A stretch of 64,000 nucleotides of DNA from CBDCGJ01 sp965216645. Lineage in GTDB: Bacteria; Pseudomonadota; Alphaproteobacteria; GCA-2731375. Shown here piece by piece: positions 24,406 to 33,857 of this stretch. The DNA lies in the NCBI GenBank assembly GCA_965216645.1, contig CBDCGJ010000047.1, forward strand, positions 62,001-126,000. Reading direction: 5' to 3'. Positions within the stretch are counted from its first letter, which is position 1. Every line of letters starts with the position of its first letter. A program made the position numbers and the translations under genes. A model generated the notes under the pieces. That model saw only the letters and a program-made list of their open reading frames with translations. It had not been told where the DNA came from and ran no database searches.

Positions 24406-25131
24406 ATGGAAACCGAAGTGGTCAAGTTGGGCGGCGCGCTGGCGTCGGATCTCAGCCTTTGGGGATTGTTCCTGAAGGCCGATATCGTCGTCAAGCTGGT
24501 CATGCTGGCCCTGTTGTTGGCCTCGGTCTGGTGCTGGGCGATCATTCTGGAGAAGAGTATCCGTTTCCGCCGGCTGCGCTCGACCGCGGACGATTTCGAG
24601 GACAAGTTCTGGTCCGGCGGTAGCTTGGAAAACTTCTACGATCGCATCAGCGAGAAACCGCGGCATCCGATGGAGCTGTTGTTCGCATCCGCCATGCGGG
24701 AATGGCGACGCTCGACCGCCAAGGGGCTGGCGCAGGAAGGCTCGCTGCGTGCTGGCATCCGCGATCGTGTCGGCCAAGTCATGAACGTCACCATGAACCG
24801 GGAGATCGAGCGGCTGGAGCGTCATATGGGTTTTCTCGCCACGGTCGGCTCGACGGCGCCGTTTATCGGATTGTTCGGCACGGTTTGGGGCATCATGAAT
24901 AGTTTCCAGGCCATTGCTCTGACCAAGGATACCAATCTGGCCACGGTTGCCCCCGGTATCGCGGAGGCGTTGTTCGCCACGGCGCTTGGTCTGATCGCCG
25001 CGATCCCGGCGGTCGTCGCCTACAATAAGTTTTCCACCGATCTTGGCCGCTATGCCAATCGGCTGGAAGGCTTCGTCAGCGAGTTCACCGCTATTCTCTC
25101 GCGTCAGTTGGAAGAGGCGTCGGAAAGATGA
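24406..25131 (+). CDS. tolQ: Tol-Pal system proton channel TolQ
   Basis: 241 residues with three membrane helices: about 25-47 (DIVVKLVMLALLLASVWCWA), and the pair around 140-165 (LATVGSTAPFIGLFGTVWGI) and 180-200 (EALFATALGLIAAIPAVVAY). TolQ with TolR forms the proton-driven motor that powers TolA and outer-membrane constriction at division. A TTG-initiated frame opens at 24382, but ATG 24406 fits the family. Its stop overlaps tolR (ATGA). Confidence 0.94.
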   Translation: METEVVKLGGALASDLSLWGLFLKADIVVKLVMLALLLASVWCWAIILEKSIRFRRLRSTADDFEDKFWSGGSLENFYDRISEKPRHPMELLFASAMREWRRSTAKGLAQEGSLRAGIRDRVGQVMNVTMNREIERLERHMGFLATVGSTAPFIGLFGTVWGIMNSFQAIALTKDTNLATVAPGIAEALFATALGLIAAIPAVVAYNKFSTDLGRYANRLEGFVSEFTAILSRQLEEASER

Positions 25132-25568
25132 TCGACGGTCAGCAAAGCGCCGGTCGTCGCCGCAAGCCGGGCCAGTACCGGCCGATGAACGAGATCAACG
25201 TCACGCCCTTCGTCGACGTCATGTTGGTTCTTCTCGTGGTCTTCATGATCACCGCGCCGTTGTTGAGCGTCGGAGTCCCGGTCGATTTGCCGGAGGCCAG
25301 CGCCGGCAATCTCAAGGGCAAGGAAGAACCGCTGACGGTGACCGTCGACAAGGAAGGGAATATCTACATCCTCGAGCATCCGGTGACGCTGGAGCAGCTC
25401 GGCCCGCGGCTGCAGGCGATCGCTTCCAACCGCGACGATCTGCGCATCTATGTCCGCGGCGATAGGATCGTGAACTATGGCGCCGTGATGCAGGTGATCG
25501 GAGCCATTCACGCCGCCGGTTACAACCGGGTTGCCCTGGTCGCCGAAAACCCACCGGCGGACGGTTAA
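25128..25568 (+). CDS. tolR: Tol-Pal system protein TolR
   Basis: 146 residues of the ExbD/TolR family. A basic N-terminus precedes MNEINVTPFVDVMLVLLVVF, in which the Asp is the essential proton-carrying residue; the periplasmic domain follows (EEPLTVTVDKEGNIYILEHP, LRIYVRGDRIVNYGAVMQVI). It overlaps tolQ by four bases and precedes tolA by eight. Confidence 0.94.
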   Translation: MIDGQQSAGRRRKPGQYRPMNEINVTPFVDVMLVLLVVFMITAPLLSVGVPVDLPEASAGNLKGKEEPLTVTVDKEGNIYILEHPVTLEQLGPRLQAIASNRDDLRIYVRGDRIVNYGAVMQVIGAIHAAGYNRVALVAENPPADG

Positions 25569-25576
25569 GGTGATTC

Positions 25577-26680
25577 ATGCGCACCGCTCTTGCCATCTCG
25601 ACGTTGATGCATGCGGCGGTGATCGTATTTGCCATTCTTGGTCTGCCCCATTTGTTCGATCCGGACGAATTCGTGGCGCCGCCGGTTGTGGTGGAAGTGG
25701 TCGATATCGACGAAATCCGCCGCGCGCCGGAGGCGGTGAAACCAGCGCCGATCCCGAAGATCGCCAAGTCCAAGGAAGAGGCCCCGAAGCAGGAGGAGCC
25801 GGAACGGGCGACCCCGCCGCCGCCGAAACCGAAGCCGGAACCCAAACCGGTGGCCAAGGAATTGAAGCCCAAGCCGGTTCCCAAACCGAAACCGATCCCG
25901 CCCAAGGACGAAAAGGTCGCCGCGCTACCGCCGCCGAAGGAGGAGGTGGCGCCGGTACCTCTGACGCCGCCGAAGCCGATCCCCTTGCAGGAACGGCAAC
26001 CGCCGCCAACTCCGCCGACGCCGACGGAGCGGGACAAGGAAGAAGCGCCGTTGATTTTCAACGAACCAAAAGTGACGCCGCCGCCGAAGCCTGCACCGGA
26101 AAAACCGCGCGCAGAGGAGAAGGAGCAAACCTTCGCCGCCGTGCCGACGCCGAAAAAGAAGCCGAAGCGCGCGGAACCCAAGCCGGCACCTGAAAAGCCG
26201 CAAAAAACGGCGCCGGCGCCAGCGCCGAAGCGGAAGAAGTTCGACATCGCCAATATTCGGGCAAAACTGAACAAGACGCAGAATCGCAAGCGGTCCGCGA
26301 GGGGCCCGAAGGATAGTCGGTCCACGGCGCGCGCGCGTTCAAGCGCGCCGGCGGCGATCGGTCAAAAGCTGACCATGACGGAGTTGGACGCGATCCAACA
26401 TCAGATCGAGCGTAATTGGAGCGTACCGGCCGGTGCCCGGGATGCAGAAAAGTTGGTGGTTTGGGTGAAGATCTATCTGAACCGGGACGGCACTCTGCAA
26501 CGTAAGCCGGAACTGATTCGGCAGCCGCTGCGGCAAAGCACCATGTATGTCGCCGCCGCGCGCAGCGCCTTGCGCGCGGTGTTGCTGTCCGAACCGTTGC
26601 GCAATCTGCCGGCGGCGAAGTATGAACATTGGCGCGAGATTGAAATCAGGTTTGATCCACAGGATATAGCGGGTGGTTGA
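25577..26680 (+). CDS. tolA: Tol-Pal system protein TolA
   Basis: 367 residues. One N-terminal membrane anchor (about 4-26, LAISTLMHAAVIVFAILGLP), then about 210 residues rich in Pro, Lys and Glu (PKPKPEPKP-type repeats) that span the periplasm, and a C-terminal TonB-like domain (about 265-363; LTMTELDAIQHQIERNWSVP, WVKIYLNRDGTLQ) that contacts Pal and TolB. The linker is proline-rich rather than the Ala/Lys helix of the E. coli protein, which is usual in alphaproteobacteria. Its polyproline runs make it a likely EF-P-dependent message. Confidence 0.9.
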   Translation: MRTALAISTLMHAAVIVFAILGLPHLFDPDEFVAPPVVVEVVDIDEIRRAPEAVKPAPIPKIAKSKEEAPKQEEPERATPPPPKPKPEPKPVAKELKPKPVPKPKPIPPKDEKVAALPPPKEEVAPVPLTPPKPIPLQERQPPPTPPTPTERDKEEAPLIFNEPKVTPPPKPAPEKPRAEEKEQTFAAVPTPKKKPKRAEPKPAPEKPQKTAPAPAPKRKKFDIANIRAKLNKTQNRKRSARGPKDSRSTARARSSAPAAIGQKLTMTELDAIQHQIERNWSVPAGARDAEKLVVWVKIYLNRDGTLQRKPELIRQPLRQSTMYVAAARSALRAVLLSEPLRNLPAAKYEHWREIEIRFDPQDIAGG

Positions 26681-26681
26681 G

Positions 26682-28013
26682 ATGAAAATGAAATGGGTCT
26701 TGGGCGGATTGATCGGTTGGCTGCTCCTGTTCCCCTTGGCGGCACAGGCGGCGCTGCAGATCGATATTACCCGCGGCAATCTCAATCCCTTACCCATCGC
26801 CATTCCCAGTTTTCACGGTAGCGGCGATGCCAAACGTATCGGCGCAAATATGTCGAAAGTGATCACCAACAATCTTGACCGGTCCGGCTTGTTCAAGACG
26901 CTCAATCCGAAGTCGTTCCTCAGCGTGCCGACATCGCTTAGCGTGCAGCCGCGCTTTCCCGAATGGCGCAAGATCGGCGCACAGGCGCTTGTCGTCGGCA
27001 CAACGGCCTTGCTGGCGGACGGCCGGTTACAAGTCGAATTCCGGCTTTGGGACGTGCTTGGCGGCGAACCGCTGGTCGGCTTCCAATATTTCGCCACGCC
27101 GGGCAGTTGGCGCCGGATCGCCCATGTTGTTTCCGATGCGATCTACAAGCAATTGACTGGTGAAGATGGTTATTTCGACACCCGTGTCGTCTATGTCTCG
27201 GAAAGCGGACCGAAGTCCAACCGGGTGAAGCGGCTGGCGATCATGGATCAGGATGGCGCTGGCCATCGCTACCTGACCGACGGCTCCTATCTGGTGTTGA
27301 CCCCTCGATTCTCGCCGTCGCGGCAGGAGATCACGTATCTCTCCTATTTCAACAACACACCCCGGGTCTATCTGTTCAACATCGATACGGGGCGGCAGGA
27401 ATTGTTGGGCGAGTTCCCCGGCATGACCTATGCGCCGCGATTCTCGCCGGACGGCAACAAAGTGATCTTGAGCATGGCGCTCGGTGGCCGATCCAACATC
27501 TATGTCATGGATCTTCGAAACAGACGGCGGCAGCGTCTGACCAACAGCCGGGCCATCGATACCTCGCCCTGTTATTCGCCCGATGGCAGTCAAATCGTAT
27601 TCAATTCCGACCGCGGTGGCTCCCAGCAGCTCTACGTCATGTCGGCGGGCGGCGGCGGTGTGAAGCGAATCAGTTTCGGAAAAGGCCGTTATGCGACCCC
27701 GGTTTGGTCGCCCAGGGGCGATCTGATCGCCTTCACAAAATATAACAAGGGGCGTTTTCATATCGGTGTCATGCGCCCCGACGGCAGCGACGAAAGAATC
27801 CTGACCGAGAGCTTTTTGGACGAGGCGCCGACCTGGGCGCCGAACGGCCGGGTGTTGATGTTTTTCCGCGAACGCCCTACGCGTCGGGACGGTTCGGGCG
27901 GCGGCTCGCAACTCTGGTCGATCGATTTGACCGGCTATAACGAGCGCCGGGTGCAGACGCCGATCGGCGCGTCGGATCCGGCCTGGTCGCCGCTGACGCC
28001 GCTCGGTCAGTAG
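26682..28013 (+). CDS. tolB: Tol-Pal system periplasmic protein TolB
   Basis: 443 residues. Signal peptide (LGGLIGWLLLFPLAAQA), then the TolB N-terminal domain (LQIDITRGNLNPLPIAIPSF, GLFKTLNPKSFL) and a six-bladed beta-propeller of PD40 repeats (PRFSPDGNKVILS, CYSPDGSQIVFNSDRGG, PVWSPRGDLIAFT). TolB is released from or bound to Pal as the motor cycles. ATG 26682 lies immediately after the tolA stop; GTG 26673 and ATG 26688 are alternatives. Confidence 0.94.
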   Translation: MKMKWVLGGLIGWLLLFPLAAQAALQIDITRGNLNPLPIAIPSFHGSGDAKRIGANMSKVITNNLDRSGLFKTLNPKSFLSVPTSLSVQPRFPEWRKIGAQALVVGTTALLADGRLQVEFRLWDVLGGEPLVGFQYFATPGSWRRIAHVVSDAIYKQLTGEDGYFDTRVVYVSESGPKSNRVKRLAIMDQDGAGHRYLTDGSYLVLTPRFSPSRQEITYLSYFNNTPRVYLFNIDTGRQELLGEFPGMTYAPRFSPDGNKVILSMALGGRSNIYVMDLRNRRRQRLTNSRAIDTSPCYSPDGSQIVFNSDRGGSQQLYVMSAGGGGVKRISFGKGRYATPVWSPRGDLIAFTKYNKGRFHIGVMRPDGSDERILTESFLDEAPTWAPNGRVLMFFRERPTRRDGSGGGSQLWSIDLTGYNERRVQTPIGASDPAWSPLTPLGQ

Positions 28014-28123
28014 AACGGGAAGGCTATTTCGCGATTTGCCGGTTGTGTTTGGGGGGCAATGCGTTTATTCGTTTATGCTACTCTGCGTTTGTTGCGGTGA
28101 TAGCCGGAAAGGGAGTGGGCTCT

Positions 28124-28639
28124 ATGGCCTTTGATAGTTTTGGATTGAAATCGATTGTCGTTGGCGCGGCTTTAGTGTTGCTGGCGGCTTGTGAAACGGC
28201 ACCGGAAAAAGAGGCCGAATCCTCGGGGGGCGGAACGACATCCTCGACCACCCCGAGCCAACCGTCATCGCCGGGCATTGTGGCCGGCACGCAAGAAGAT
28301 TTGGTGGCCAATGTGGGTGACCGGGTCTTCTTCAATTACGACAGTTCCGAATTGCGGGCCGAAGGCCGGGCTCAGGTTGAGAAATGGGCCGCTTGGCTGA
28401 AGCAGCACCCGAACGTCTCGGTGACGATCACCGGACATTGCGATGAGCGGGGCACCCGCGAATACAACCTTGGCCTGGGCGAACGCCGGGCCGAAGCGGC
28501 GCGCCGCTACCTGGTCGCGCTCGGCGTCAGCCGTACCCGTGTGGGCACGATTTCGTTCGGTAAGGAACGGCCGGTTTGCGGCAGCTCGACCGAATCCTGC
28601 TATGCCCAGAATCGGCGCGGGGTCATGTCCGTCAACTGA
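28124..28639 (+). CDS. pal: Peptidoglycan-associated lipoprotein Pal
   Basis: 171 residues. Lipoprotein signal with lipobox LLAAC (Cys near 26), a Ser/Thr/Pro-rich linker, and the OmpA-like domain VFFNYDSSELRAEGRAQVEK, ITGHCDERGTREYNLGLGER, ending NRRGVMSVN. It anchors the outer membrane to peptidoglycan and binds TolB or TolA. A GGAAAGGGAGTG lies upstream of ATG 28124; the frame opens earlier at 28043. A second pal-like gene follows. Confidence 0.94.
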   Translation: MAFDSFGLKSIVVGAALVLLAACETAPEKEAESSGGGTTSSTTPSQPSSPGIVAGTQEDLVANVGDRVFFNYDSSELRAEGRAQVEKWAAWLKQHPNVSVTITGHCDERGTREYNLGLGERRAEAARRYLVALGVSRTRVGTISFGKERPVCGSSTESCYAQNRRGVMSVN

Positions 28640-28667
28640 CGGTTCCGACACGCATTTGACAATTCAT

Positions 28668-28697
28668 CCGCCGTCCGGCCGCTGGGTCGGGCGGCGG
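28668..28697 (+). terminator. GC-rich hairpin between the two pal genes
   Basis: CCGCCG-T-CCG pairs with CGG-G-CGGCGG, followed by a moderately T-rich stretch (CTTTGTGTCTTTG). It may attenuate transcription so that the first pal is made in excess of the downstream genes. Confidence 0.4.
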
Positions 28698-28831
28698 TTC
28701 CGCTTTGTGTCTTTGTGGTGATGGAAACGCCATGAGAATGCACCAAATCCGCCCCATTGCCGCCGTAATCCAAACCTAGCGTGCCTGCCCAGTCGAGCCT
28801 GAGTGGCGGCTCGAAAACTGGGAGTGGGCAA

Positions 28832-29353
28832 ATGAATACTTGGAACGCATTTCTGAAACTTGGCGCCGTGACCGCGATATCGATCGCACTCGCGGGCTGT
28901 CCGTCGTCGAATCCTGACAAATTGACCAAAACGCAGGCGACGGGTACGACGACCACGCAACCGGCCGCCACACCCCGCGACACTTTATCGGTTTCGCGCA
29001 CCAGCCAAGCCTATCTGGAGCGAGAGATTGGCGATCGTGTATTCTACGCCTATGACCGATCCGATCTGGACGATGTAGCGCGCGCCCAAGTCAAACGTTG
29101 GGCCGATTGGCTGACCGAAAATCCTACGGTCGTCGTCAGGCTGGAAGGTCATAGCGACGAGCGGGGGACGCGGGAATACAATCTGGGCCTTGGCGATCGC
29201 CGTGCCGAAGCGGCCCGATCGCTGATGATCGCCCACGGCATCGCCGCCGCGCGGATCAAAACCGTCTCATATGGTAAGGAACGGCCGGTCTGCGCCGGGT
29301 CCGAGGAGGGCTGCTGGTCGCAAAACCGCCGCGGTGTCTTGATCGTCGAATAA
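28832..29353 (+). CDS. Second Pal-like OmpA-family lipoprotein
   Basis: 173 residues. Lipobox LAGC (Cys near 25), a Thr/Gln/Pro linker and an OmpA domain closely similar to the first Pal: GDRVFYAYDRSDLDDVARAQ, GHSDERGTREYNLGLGDRRA, SYGKERPVCAGSEEGCWSQN and NRRGVLIVE. Differences include GHCDERGT against GHSDERGT, and a helical insertion (SRTSQAYLEREIGD) before the domain. Tandem location points to gene duplication inside the tol-pal operon; one copy may bind TolB preferentially or act at a different growth stage. The start was chosen at 28832 with GGGAGTGGG upstream. Confidence 0.88.
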   Translation: MNTWNAFLKLGAVTAISIALAGCPSSNPDKLTKTQATGTTTTQPAATPRDTLSVSRTSQAYLEREIGDRVFYAYDRSDLDDVARAQVKRWADWLTENPTVVVRLEGHSDERGTREYNLGLGDRRAEAARSLMIAHGIAAARIKTVSYGKERPVCAGSEEGCWSQNRRGVLIVE

Positions 29354-29483
29354 CGGTTGCCGCATTATGCTATTGAACTAACCTGTCGGTCAGTCGATAA
29401 AGGCGCGTCGGACGGCGGCATATTTCCGCCGCATTTCGACGTTAGCCCGGACCGTAAGTCGATCATCAAACGGGGCCCGATAG

Positions 29484-30371
29484 ATGAAAGTCCGTTTCCC
29501 TTACCGCTTCGCCGCCGCAATGTTGTTGTCGGGGTGCCTGTTCGCGCCGGCTTTGGCGCAAGACAATGCCGCTCTGGTTCAAAAAATCGATCGGCTGGAG
29601 CGGAGCATCGTCGATCTCGAGCGTCTCGTCTATCGCGGCGGCGCGAAGTCATCGGGCGGATCGTCGTCCGGCGCCGCCGTCGGCGGCGGCCGCTTGGTGG
29701 ACGCGGAAGTCCGCCTCGGCCAATTGGAAGATCATATGCGTCGCCTGACCGGCACCGTCGAACAGGTCGAGAACCGCATCGCACGCTTGGAAAACCGTCT
29801 GGAAAAACTGTCGAAAGATCTCGAACTGCGCCTGGGCCAAATCGAAAGTCAATTGGGTGTAGGCAGGCCGGTAGCGAGCAGCACCAATGACGCCGCCGCC
29901 GTTGCGACGCCGAGCGCCGGCGCAGCTCAGACCGCGCCGCCATCGACCAAGGTCGCCGCCGCGCCGGACGTGACCCTGCCCGAGGGATCGACGGAACGTA
30001 AGTACGCCTTCGCCATGGATCTATTACTGGCGCAAAACTACAGTGAGGCCGAAGGCGCCTTTAAAGCCTTTCTGGCGCAACATGCGGTCGACCGTTTGGC
30101 CGGGCATGCGCAATATTGGTTAGGCGAGACTTACTATGTCCGCAACGACTATCAAACCGCGGCGATCACCTATCTTGAGGGATATCAGAAATATCCCAGC
30201 AGTCCCAAGGCGCCGGACATGTTGTTGAAACTCGCGGTGTCACTCATCGCGCTCGGCCAGAAGGAAGAAGCTTGCGGTACCCTTCGGGAGCTCCGCCAAA
30301 GATACCCCAACGCGACCACGGCGATCCGAAGCAATGCGCGGCGCCAGGGCAAGAATGCGGGATGTCGCTGA
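29484..30371 (+). CDS. cpoB: Cell division coordinator CpoB (YbgF)
   Basis: 295 residues. Signal peptide ending PALAQ, an N-terminal coiled coil (LVQKIDRLERSIVDLERLV, then EDHMRRLTGTVEQVENRIAR) and C-terminal tetratricopeptide repeats (YAFAMDLLLAQNYSEAEGAF, GHAQYWLGETYYVRNDYQTA, DMLLKLAVSLIALGQKEEAC). CpoB links Tol-Pal to peptidoglycan synthesis. A Gly/Ser linker (SSGGSSSGAAVGGG) separates two coiled segments. The stop overlaps tilS by ten bases. Confidence 0.9.
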   Translation: MKVRFPYRFAAAMLLSGCLFAPALAQDNAALVQKIDRLERSIVDLERLVYRGGAKSSGGSSSGAAVGGGRLVDAEVRLGQLEDHMRRLTGTVEQVENRIARLENRLEKLSKDLELRLGQIESQLGVGRPVASSTNDAAAVATPSAGAAQTAPPSTKVAAAPDVTLPEGSTERKYAFAMDLLLAQNYSEAEGAFKAFLAQHAVDRLAGHAQYWLGETYYVRNDYQTAAITYLEGYQKYPSSPKAPDMLLKLAVSLIALGQKEEACGTLRELRQRYPNATTAIRSNARRQGKNAGCR

Positions 30372-31672
30372 GCGGCGATCCTACTGACGCCTTTCGTCAA
30401 GCCATGGCCCGTTTCGGGCCAACCGATCCACGACCGACGATCGCGGTCGCCGTGTCCGGCGGCGGGGACAGTATGGCGCTGACGATCTTGCTTGCCGAGT
30501 GGTTGGCGGCGCGGGATGGGCGTCTGATCGGACTTACCGTTGACCATGGATTGCGTGCGGGTTCAGGGGTGGAAGCCGCGCAGGTTGCGAGCTGGTTTGC
30601 CGATCGCGGCTTGGCGCATGAAATTCTGACCTGGTCGGGCGGTAAGCCGACGACAGGTGTGCAGGCCGCGGCACGCCAAGCGCGCTACGACCTTATGGAA
30701 CGCGTCTGCCGGCAGCGCGGCATTGCCATGCTGGCCTTGGCCCATACCTTGGACGATCAATTGGAAACGGTTCTGATGCGGCGCTGCGCGGGCAGCGGCG
30801 CCGACGGTCTTGCCGGCATGGCGGCCCGGCGCGAAACCCGCCGTGTGACATTATTGCGACCTCTACTCGGGATTCGGCATCGCCGGTTGCTCGATTATCT
30901 CAATGCGCGGAATGTCAGCTGGCTAGAGGATCCCAGCAATCGGGATGCCCGGTTTGCCCGTGTGGGCGTCCGGCGGACGCTTGCGGAATGGGCGAAGACG
31001 GCGCCCGATCGGATCGATGCTTTGCGGCAAGAGGTGGCAATCGCCGGCCGGCGCCGCGCCAAGCGGGACCGCAACGTCAATGCCTGGTTGCGCCGGCACG
31101 CCAATCTCCATGCGGCCGGATTTGCGACGCTTGATTTCGAAAGCCTGCAGCCATTGGACGAAGGGATGGCGGTGGAGGTGTTGCGACGCGTGACCATGTC
31201 TCTCGGTGGCGGCATCTATGCGCCGAATGTGGGCGCCGTCGCCCGGCTTTGGCGGCATCTATCGACGGAAGCATGGTCGAGCGCGAGTTTGGCCAATACG
31301 GCAGTATGCCGTACCGATGGCGAATTGCTCGTATATCGGGAAAGACGGAATCTCCCGACAGCGCGATCGTTGCATGGCGAAGGCGAGTATTATTGGGATC
31401 GGTTCCGGGTGACGACGAGATCCGATTTCGAAGAAGGGTGTTTTATCGCCGCTTTGGGCATTGCCGGGCGCGGAAAACTGGGAGAATCCCAACGCATCGC
31501 CGGCAACAAACGCGTTCCACCGGTAGCCCAGCCGGTATTGCCGGCGCTTTGGCGCGGCAATGAACTTGTTTCGGCTCTACATCTGGACGATTTTGCCGCT
31601 GAAAACGCCGTAACCGTCGATTTTGCGCCGCCGCAGCCGTTTTTTCAAGAATTCTGCCCGTTTTATAGCTAA
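30362..31672 (+). CDS. tilS: tRNA(Ile)-lysidine synthetase
   Basis: 436 residues. PP-loop ATPase motif VAVSGGGDSMALT (about 29-41), the TilS motif LALAHTLDDQLETVLMRRCA and RPLLGIRHRRLLDYL, with WLEDPSNRD downstream; the C-terminal substrate-recognition domain is present. TilS converts the CAU wobble cytidine of the minor tRNA-Ile to lysidine so that it reads AUA, an essential step. It overlaps cpoB and lies between tol-pal and ftsH, the usual order. Confidence 0.92.
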   Translation: MSLSGDPTDAFRQAMARFGPTDPRPTIAVAVSGGGDSMALTILLAEWLAARDGRLIGLTVDHGLRAGSGVEAAQVASWFADRGLAHEILTWSGGKPTTGVQAAARQARYDLMERVCRQRGIAMLALAHTLDDQLETVLMRRCAGSGADGLAGMAARRETRRVTLLRPLLGIRHRRLLDYLNARNVSWLEDPSNRDARFARVGVRRTLAEWAKTAPDRIDALRQEVAIAGRRRAKRDRNVNAWLRRHANLHAAGFATLDFESLQPLDEGMAVEVLRRVTMSLGGGIYAPNVGAVARLWRHLSTEAWSSASLANTAVCRTDGELLVYRERRNLPTARSLHGEGEYYWDRFRVTTRSDFEEGCFIAALGIAGRGKLGESQRIAGNKRVPPVAQPVLPALWRGNELVSALHLDDFAAENAVTVDFAPPQPFFQEFCPFYS

Positions 31673-31823
31673 ATTCCCTTGCGAAACACAATTTCGTGCT
31701 TAACTTTGACGCACCGGAAGCCGCCATTCGTCGCGGATACGATTGCGAAATCCCCCCATAGAGAATATGTATAGGGTAGGCGATCCACCGGTTCGACCGG
31801 CAAATGGGACGAAGGACAATAGC

Positions 31824-33758
31824 GTGAACAATCTAGGCCGAAATGTCGTGTTGTGGGGTGTCATCCTGCTACTCGTCTTCATGCTTTTCAAACTGTTCGA
31901 AAATCCGTCGTCTCAGACCCAAAGCACGAAGATCGCGTATTCCCAATTCCTCGCCGCCGTCGAAAACGGCGAAATCAACGAGGTCACGATTCGCGGCGAC
32001 ACCATTACCGGCAGCTATAACAGCGGTCGCATGTTCAACACCTACGCGCCGCAGGACCCGGAACTCGTCAAACGCCTGACCGAGAAGGGTGTGTCGATCA
32101 CCGCGGCGCCGGAGGAAACGGGCGAGCTGACCCTGTCGGCGATCCTCGTCGGCTGGTTCCCGACCTTGTTGTTCATCGCCGTCTTTATCTTCTATCTTCG
32201 CCAGATGCAGCAGGGCGGCGGCAAGGCCATGGGCTTCGGCAAATCGAAGGCGCGCCTGCTGACGGAGCGGCAGGGCCGGGTGACCTTCGACGATGTCGCC
32301 GGTATCGACGAAGCCAAAGAAGAGTTGCAGGAAATCGTCGAGTTCCTGAGGGACCCGCAGAAATTCCAACGCCTGGGCGGACGCATCCCGAAGGGTGCGC
32401 TGTTGGTCGGCCCGCCCGGCACCGGTAAGACCCTGCTGGCGCGTGCTATCGCCGGCGAGGCGAACGTCCCGTTCTTCACCATTTCCGGTTCGGATTTCGT
32501 CGAGATGTTTGTCGGCGTCGGCGCCAGTCGGGTTCGCGACATGTTCGAGCAGGCGAAGAAAAATTCGCCCTGCATTATCTTCATCGACGAAATCGACGCG
32601 GTCGGCCGGCATCGCGGGGCCGGCCTCGGCGGTGGCAATGACGAGCGCGAGCAGACCCTGAACCAGTTGTTGGTGGAAATGGACGGCTTCGAAGCCAATG
32701 AGGGTGTGATCCTAATCGCCGCCACCAACCGACCGGATGTGCTCGATCCTGCTTTGCTGAGACCCGGCCGTTTCGACCGGCAGGTTGTGGTGCCGAATCC
32801 GGATATCGTCGGGCGGGAAAAAATCCTGCAGGTCCATATCCGCAAGATTCGGGTCGCGCCGGATATCGACGCGCGTGTGATCGCCCGGGGAACGCCCGGA
32901 TTCTCCGGCGCCGATCTGGCAAATCTGGTAAATGAGGCGGCCCTGCTGGCCGCGCGCAAGAATAAGCGCGTCGTCACCATGACCGAATTCGAAGAAGCCA
33001 AAGACAAGGTCATGATGGGCGCGGAACGACGCTCCATGGTCATGACCGAGGAAGAGAAGGCGCTGACCGCCTATCATGAAGCCGGTCACGCTCTCGTCGG
33101 CTTGTTCGTCAAAGGCAACGATCCGCTGCACAAAGTGACCATCATTCCGCGTGGCCGCGCCCTCGGCGTCACCATGAATTTGCCGGAACGGGACCGCTAC
33201 TCGATGAAGAAGGCGGAGCTGGAAGCCAAACTGGCCATGATGTTCGGCGGCCGGGTGGCGGAAATGCTGATCTTCGGCGAGGAGAATGTCACGACCGGCG
33301 CCGGCAACGATATTCAGCAAGCGACCGGCATGGCCCGGCGCATGGTCACCGAATGGGGGATGAGCGAGAAGCTCGGTCCGCTGCGGTATGAGGCCAATGA
33401 CGAGGAAGTCTTCCTCGGCCATTCCGTGACCCAACACAAAAATGTGTCCGACGGCACGGCGCAGCTGATCGACGAGGAAGTCCGCCGGCTGATCGACGAG
33501 GCGGAGGAACTCGCCGAGAAGGTTCTGACGGAGCATATGGACGATCTGCACACGCTCGGAAAGGCGCTCCTCGAATACGAAACCCTGTCCGGCGACGAAG
33601 TTCAAGCGCTGCTACGCGGCGAATCGATCCATCGCGATGACGATGTGGGCCCGGTTGAGACCAATGTGCCGCCCATGGGCACCGTACCGTCGTCCGGCAA
33701 GGGCCGTGATCGGGACGAACCGGGCGGCTTGGAGCCGGAGCCGCAGCCCGGATCCTGA
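31824..33758 (+). CDS. ftsH: ATP-dependent zinc metalloprotease FtsH
   Basis: 644 residues from GTG 31824 (AAGGA eight bases upstream; the open frame begins at 31743 but the family N-terminus NNLGRNVVLWGVILLLVF begins here). Two membrane helices (about 5-25 and 105-127) flank a periplasmic domain. AAA motifs: Walker A GPPGTGKTLLARA, Walker B CIIFIDEIDAVGRHR, second region RPGRFDRQV. The zinc site is HEAGH in TAYHEAGHALVG, with the third ligand in GAGNDIQQAT. It degrades RpoH and membrane proteins; this window encodes two RpoH-family sigmas that may be substrates. Confidence 0.96.
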   Translation: MNNLGRNVVLWGVILLLVFMLFKLFENPSSQTQSTKIAYSQFLAAVENGEINEVTIRGDTITGSYNSGRMFNTYAPQDPELVKRLTEKGVSITAAPEETGELTLSAILVGWFPTLLFIAVFIFYLRQMQQGGGKAMGFGKSKARLLTERQGRVTFDDVAGIDEAKEELQEIVEFLRDPQKFQRLGGRIPKGALLVGPPGTGKTLLARAIAGEANVPFFTISGSDFVEMFVGVGASRVRDMFEQAKKNSPCIIFIDEIDAVGRHRGAGLGGGNDEREQTLNQLLVEMDGFEANEGVILIAATNRPDVLDPALLRPGRFDRQVVVPNPDIVGREKILQVHIRKIRVAPDIDARVIARGTPGFSGADLANLVNEAALLAARKNKRVVTMTEFEEAKDKVMMGAERRSMVMTEEEKALTAYHEAGHALVGLFVKGNDPLHKVTIIPRGRALGVTMNLPERDRYSMKKAELEAKLAMMFGGRVAEMLIFGEENVTTGAGNDIQQATGMARRMVTEWGMSEKLGPLRYEANDEEVFLGHSVTQHKNVSDGTAQLIDEEVRRLIDEAEELAEKVLTEHMDDLHTLGKALLEYETLSGDEVQALLRGESIHRDDDVGPVETNVPPMGTVPSSGKGRDRDEPGGLEPEPQPGS

Positions 33759-33857
33759 TCCACTCGTTCCAGTCCCACCTGCAATCTATGTCCCCGGCCG
33801 ACCCGTTCGTGTTAGTTTGAGTCACGAATCGGCCTCAATTGTCGTGCATGGAGACGA

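Noticed and set aside
25312..26325. 337-residue Gly/Ser/Phe-rich frame antisense to tolR/tolA
   Set aside because: It mirrors the Pro/Lys/Glu repeats of TolA; glycine-rich low complexity is expected from the complement of CCG/AAG codons.
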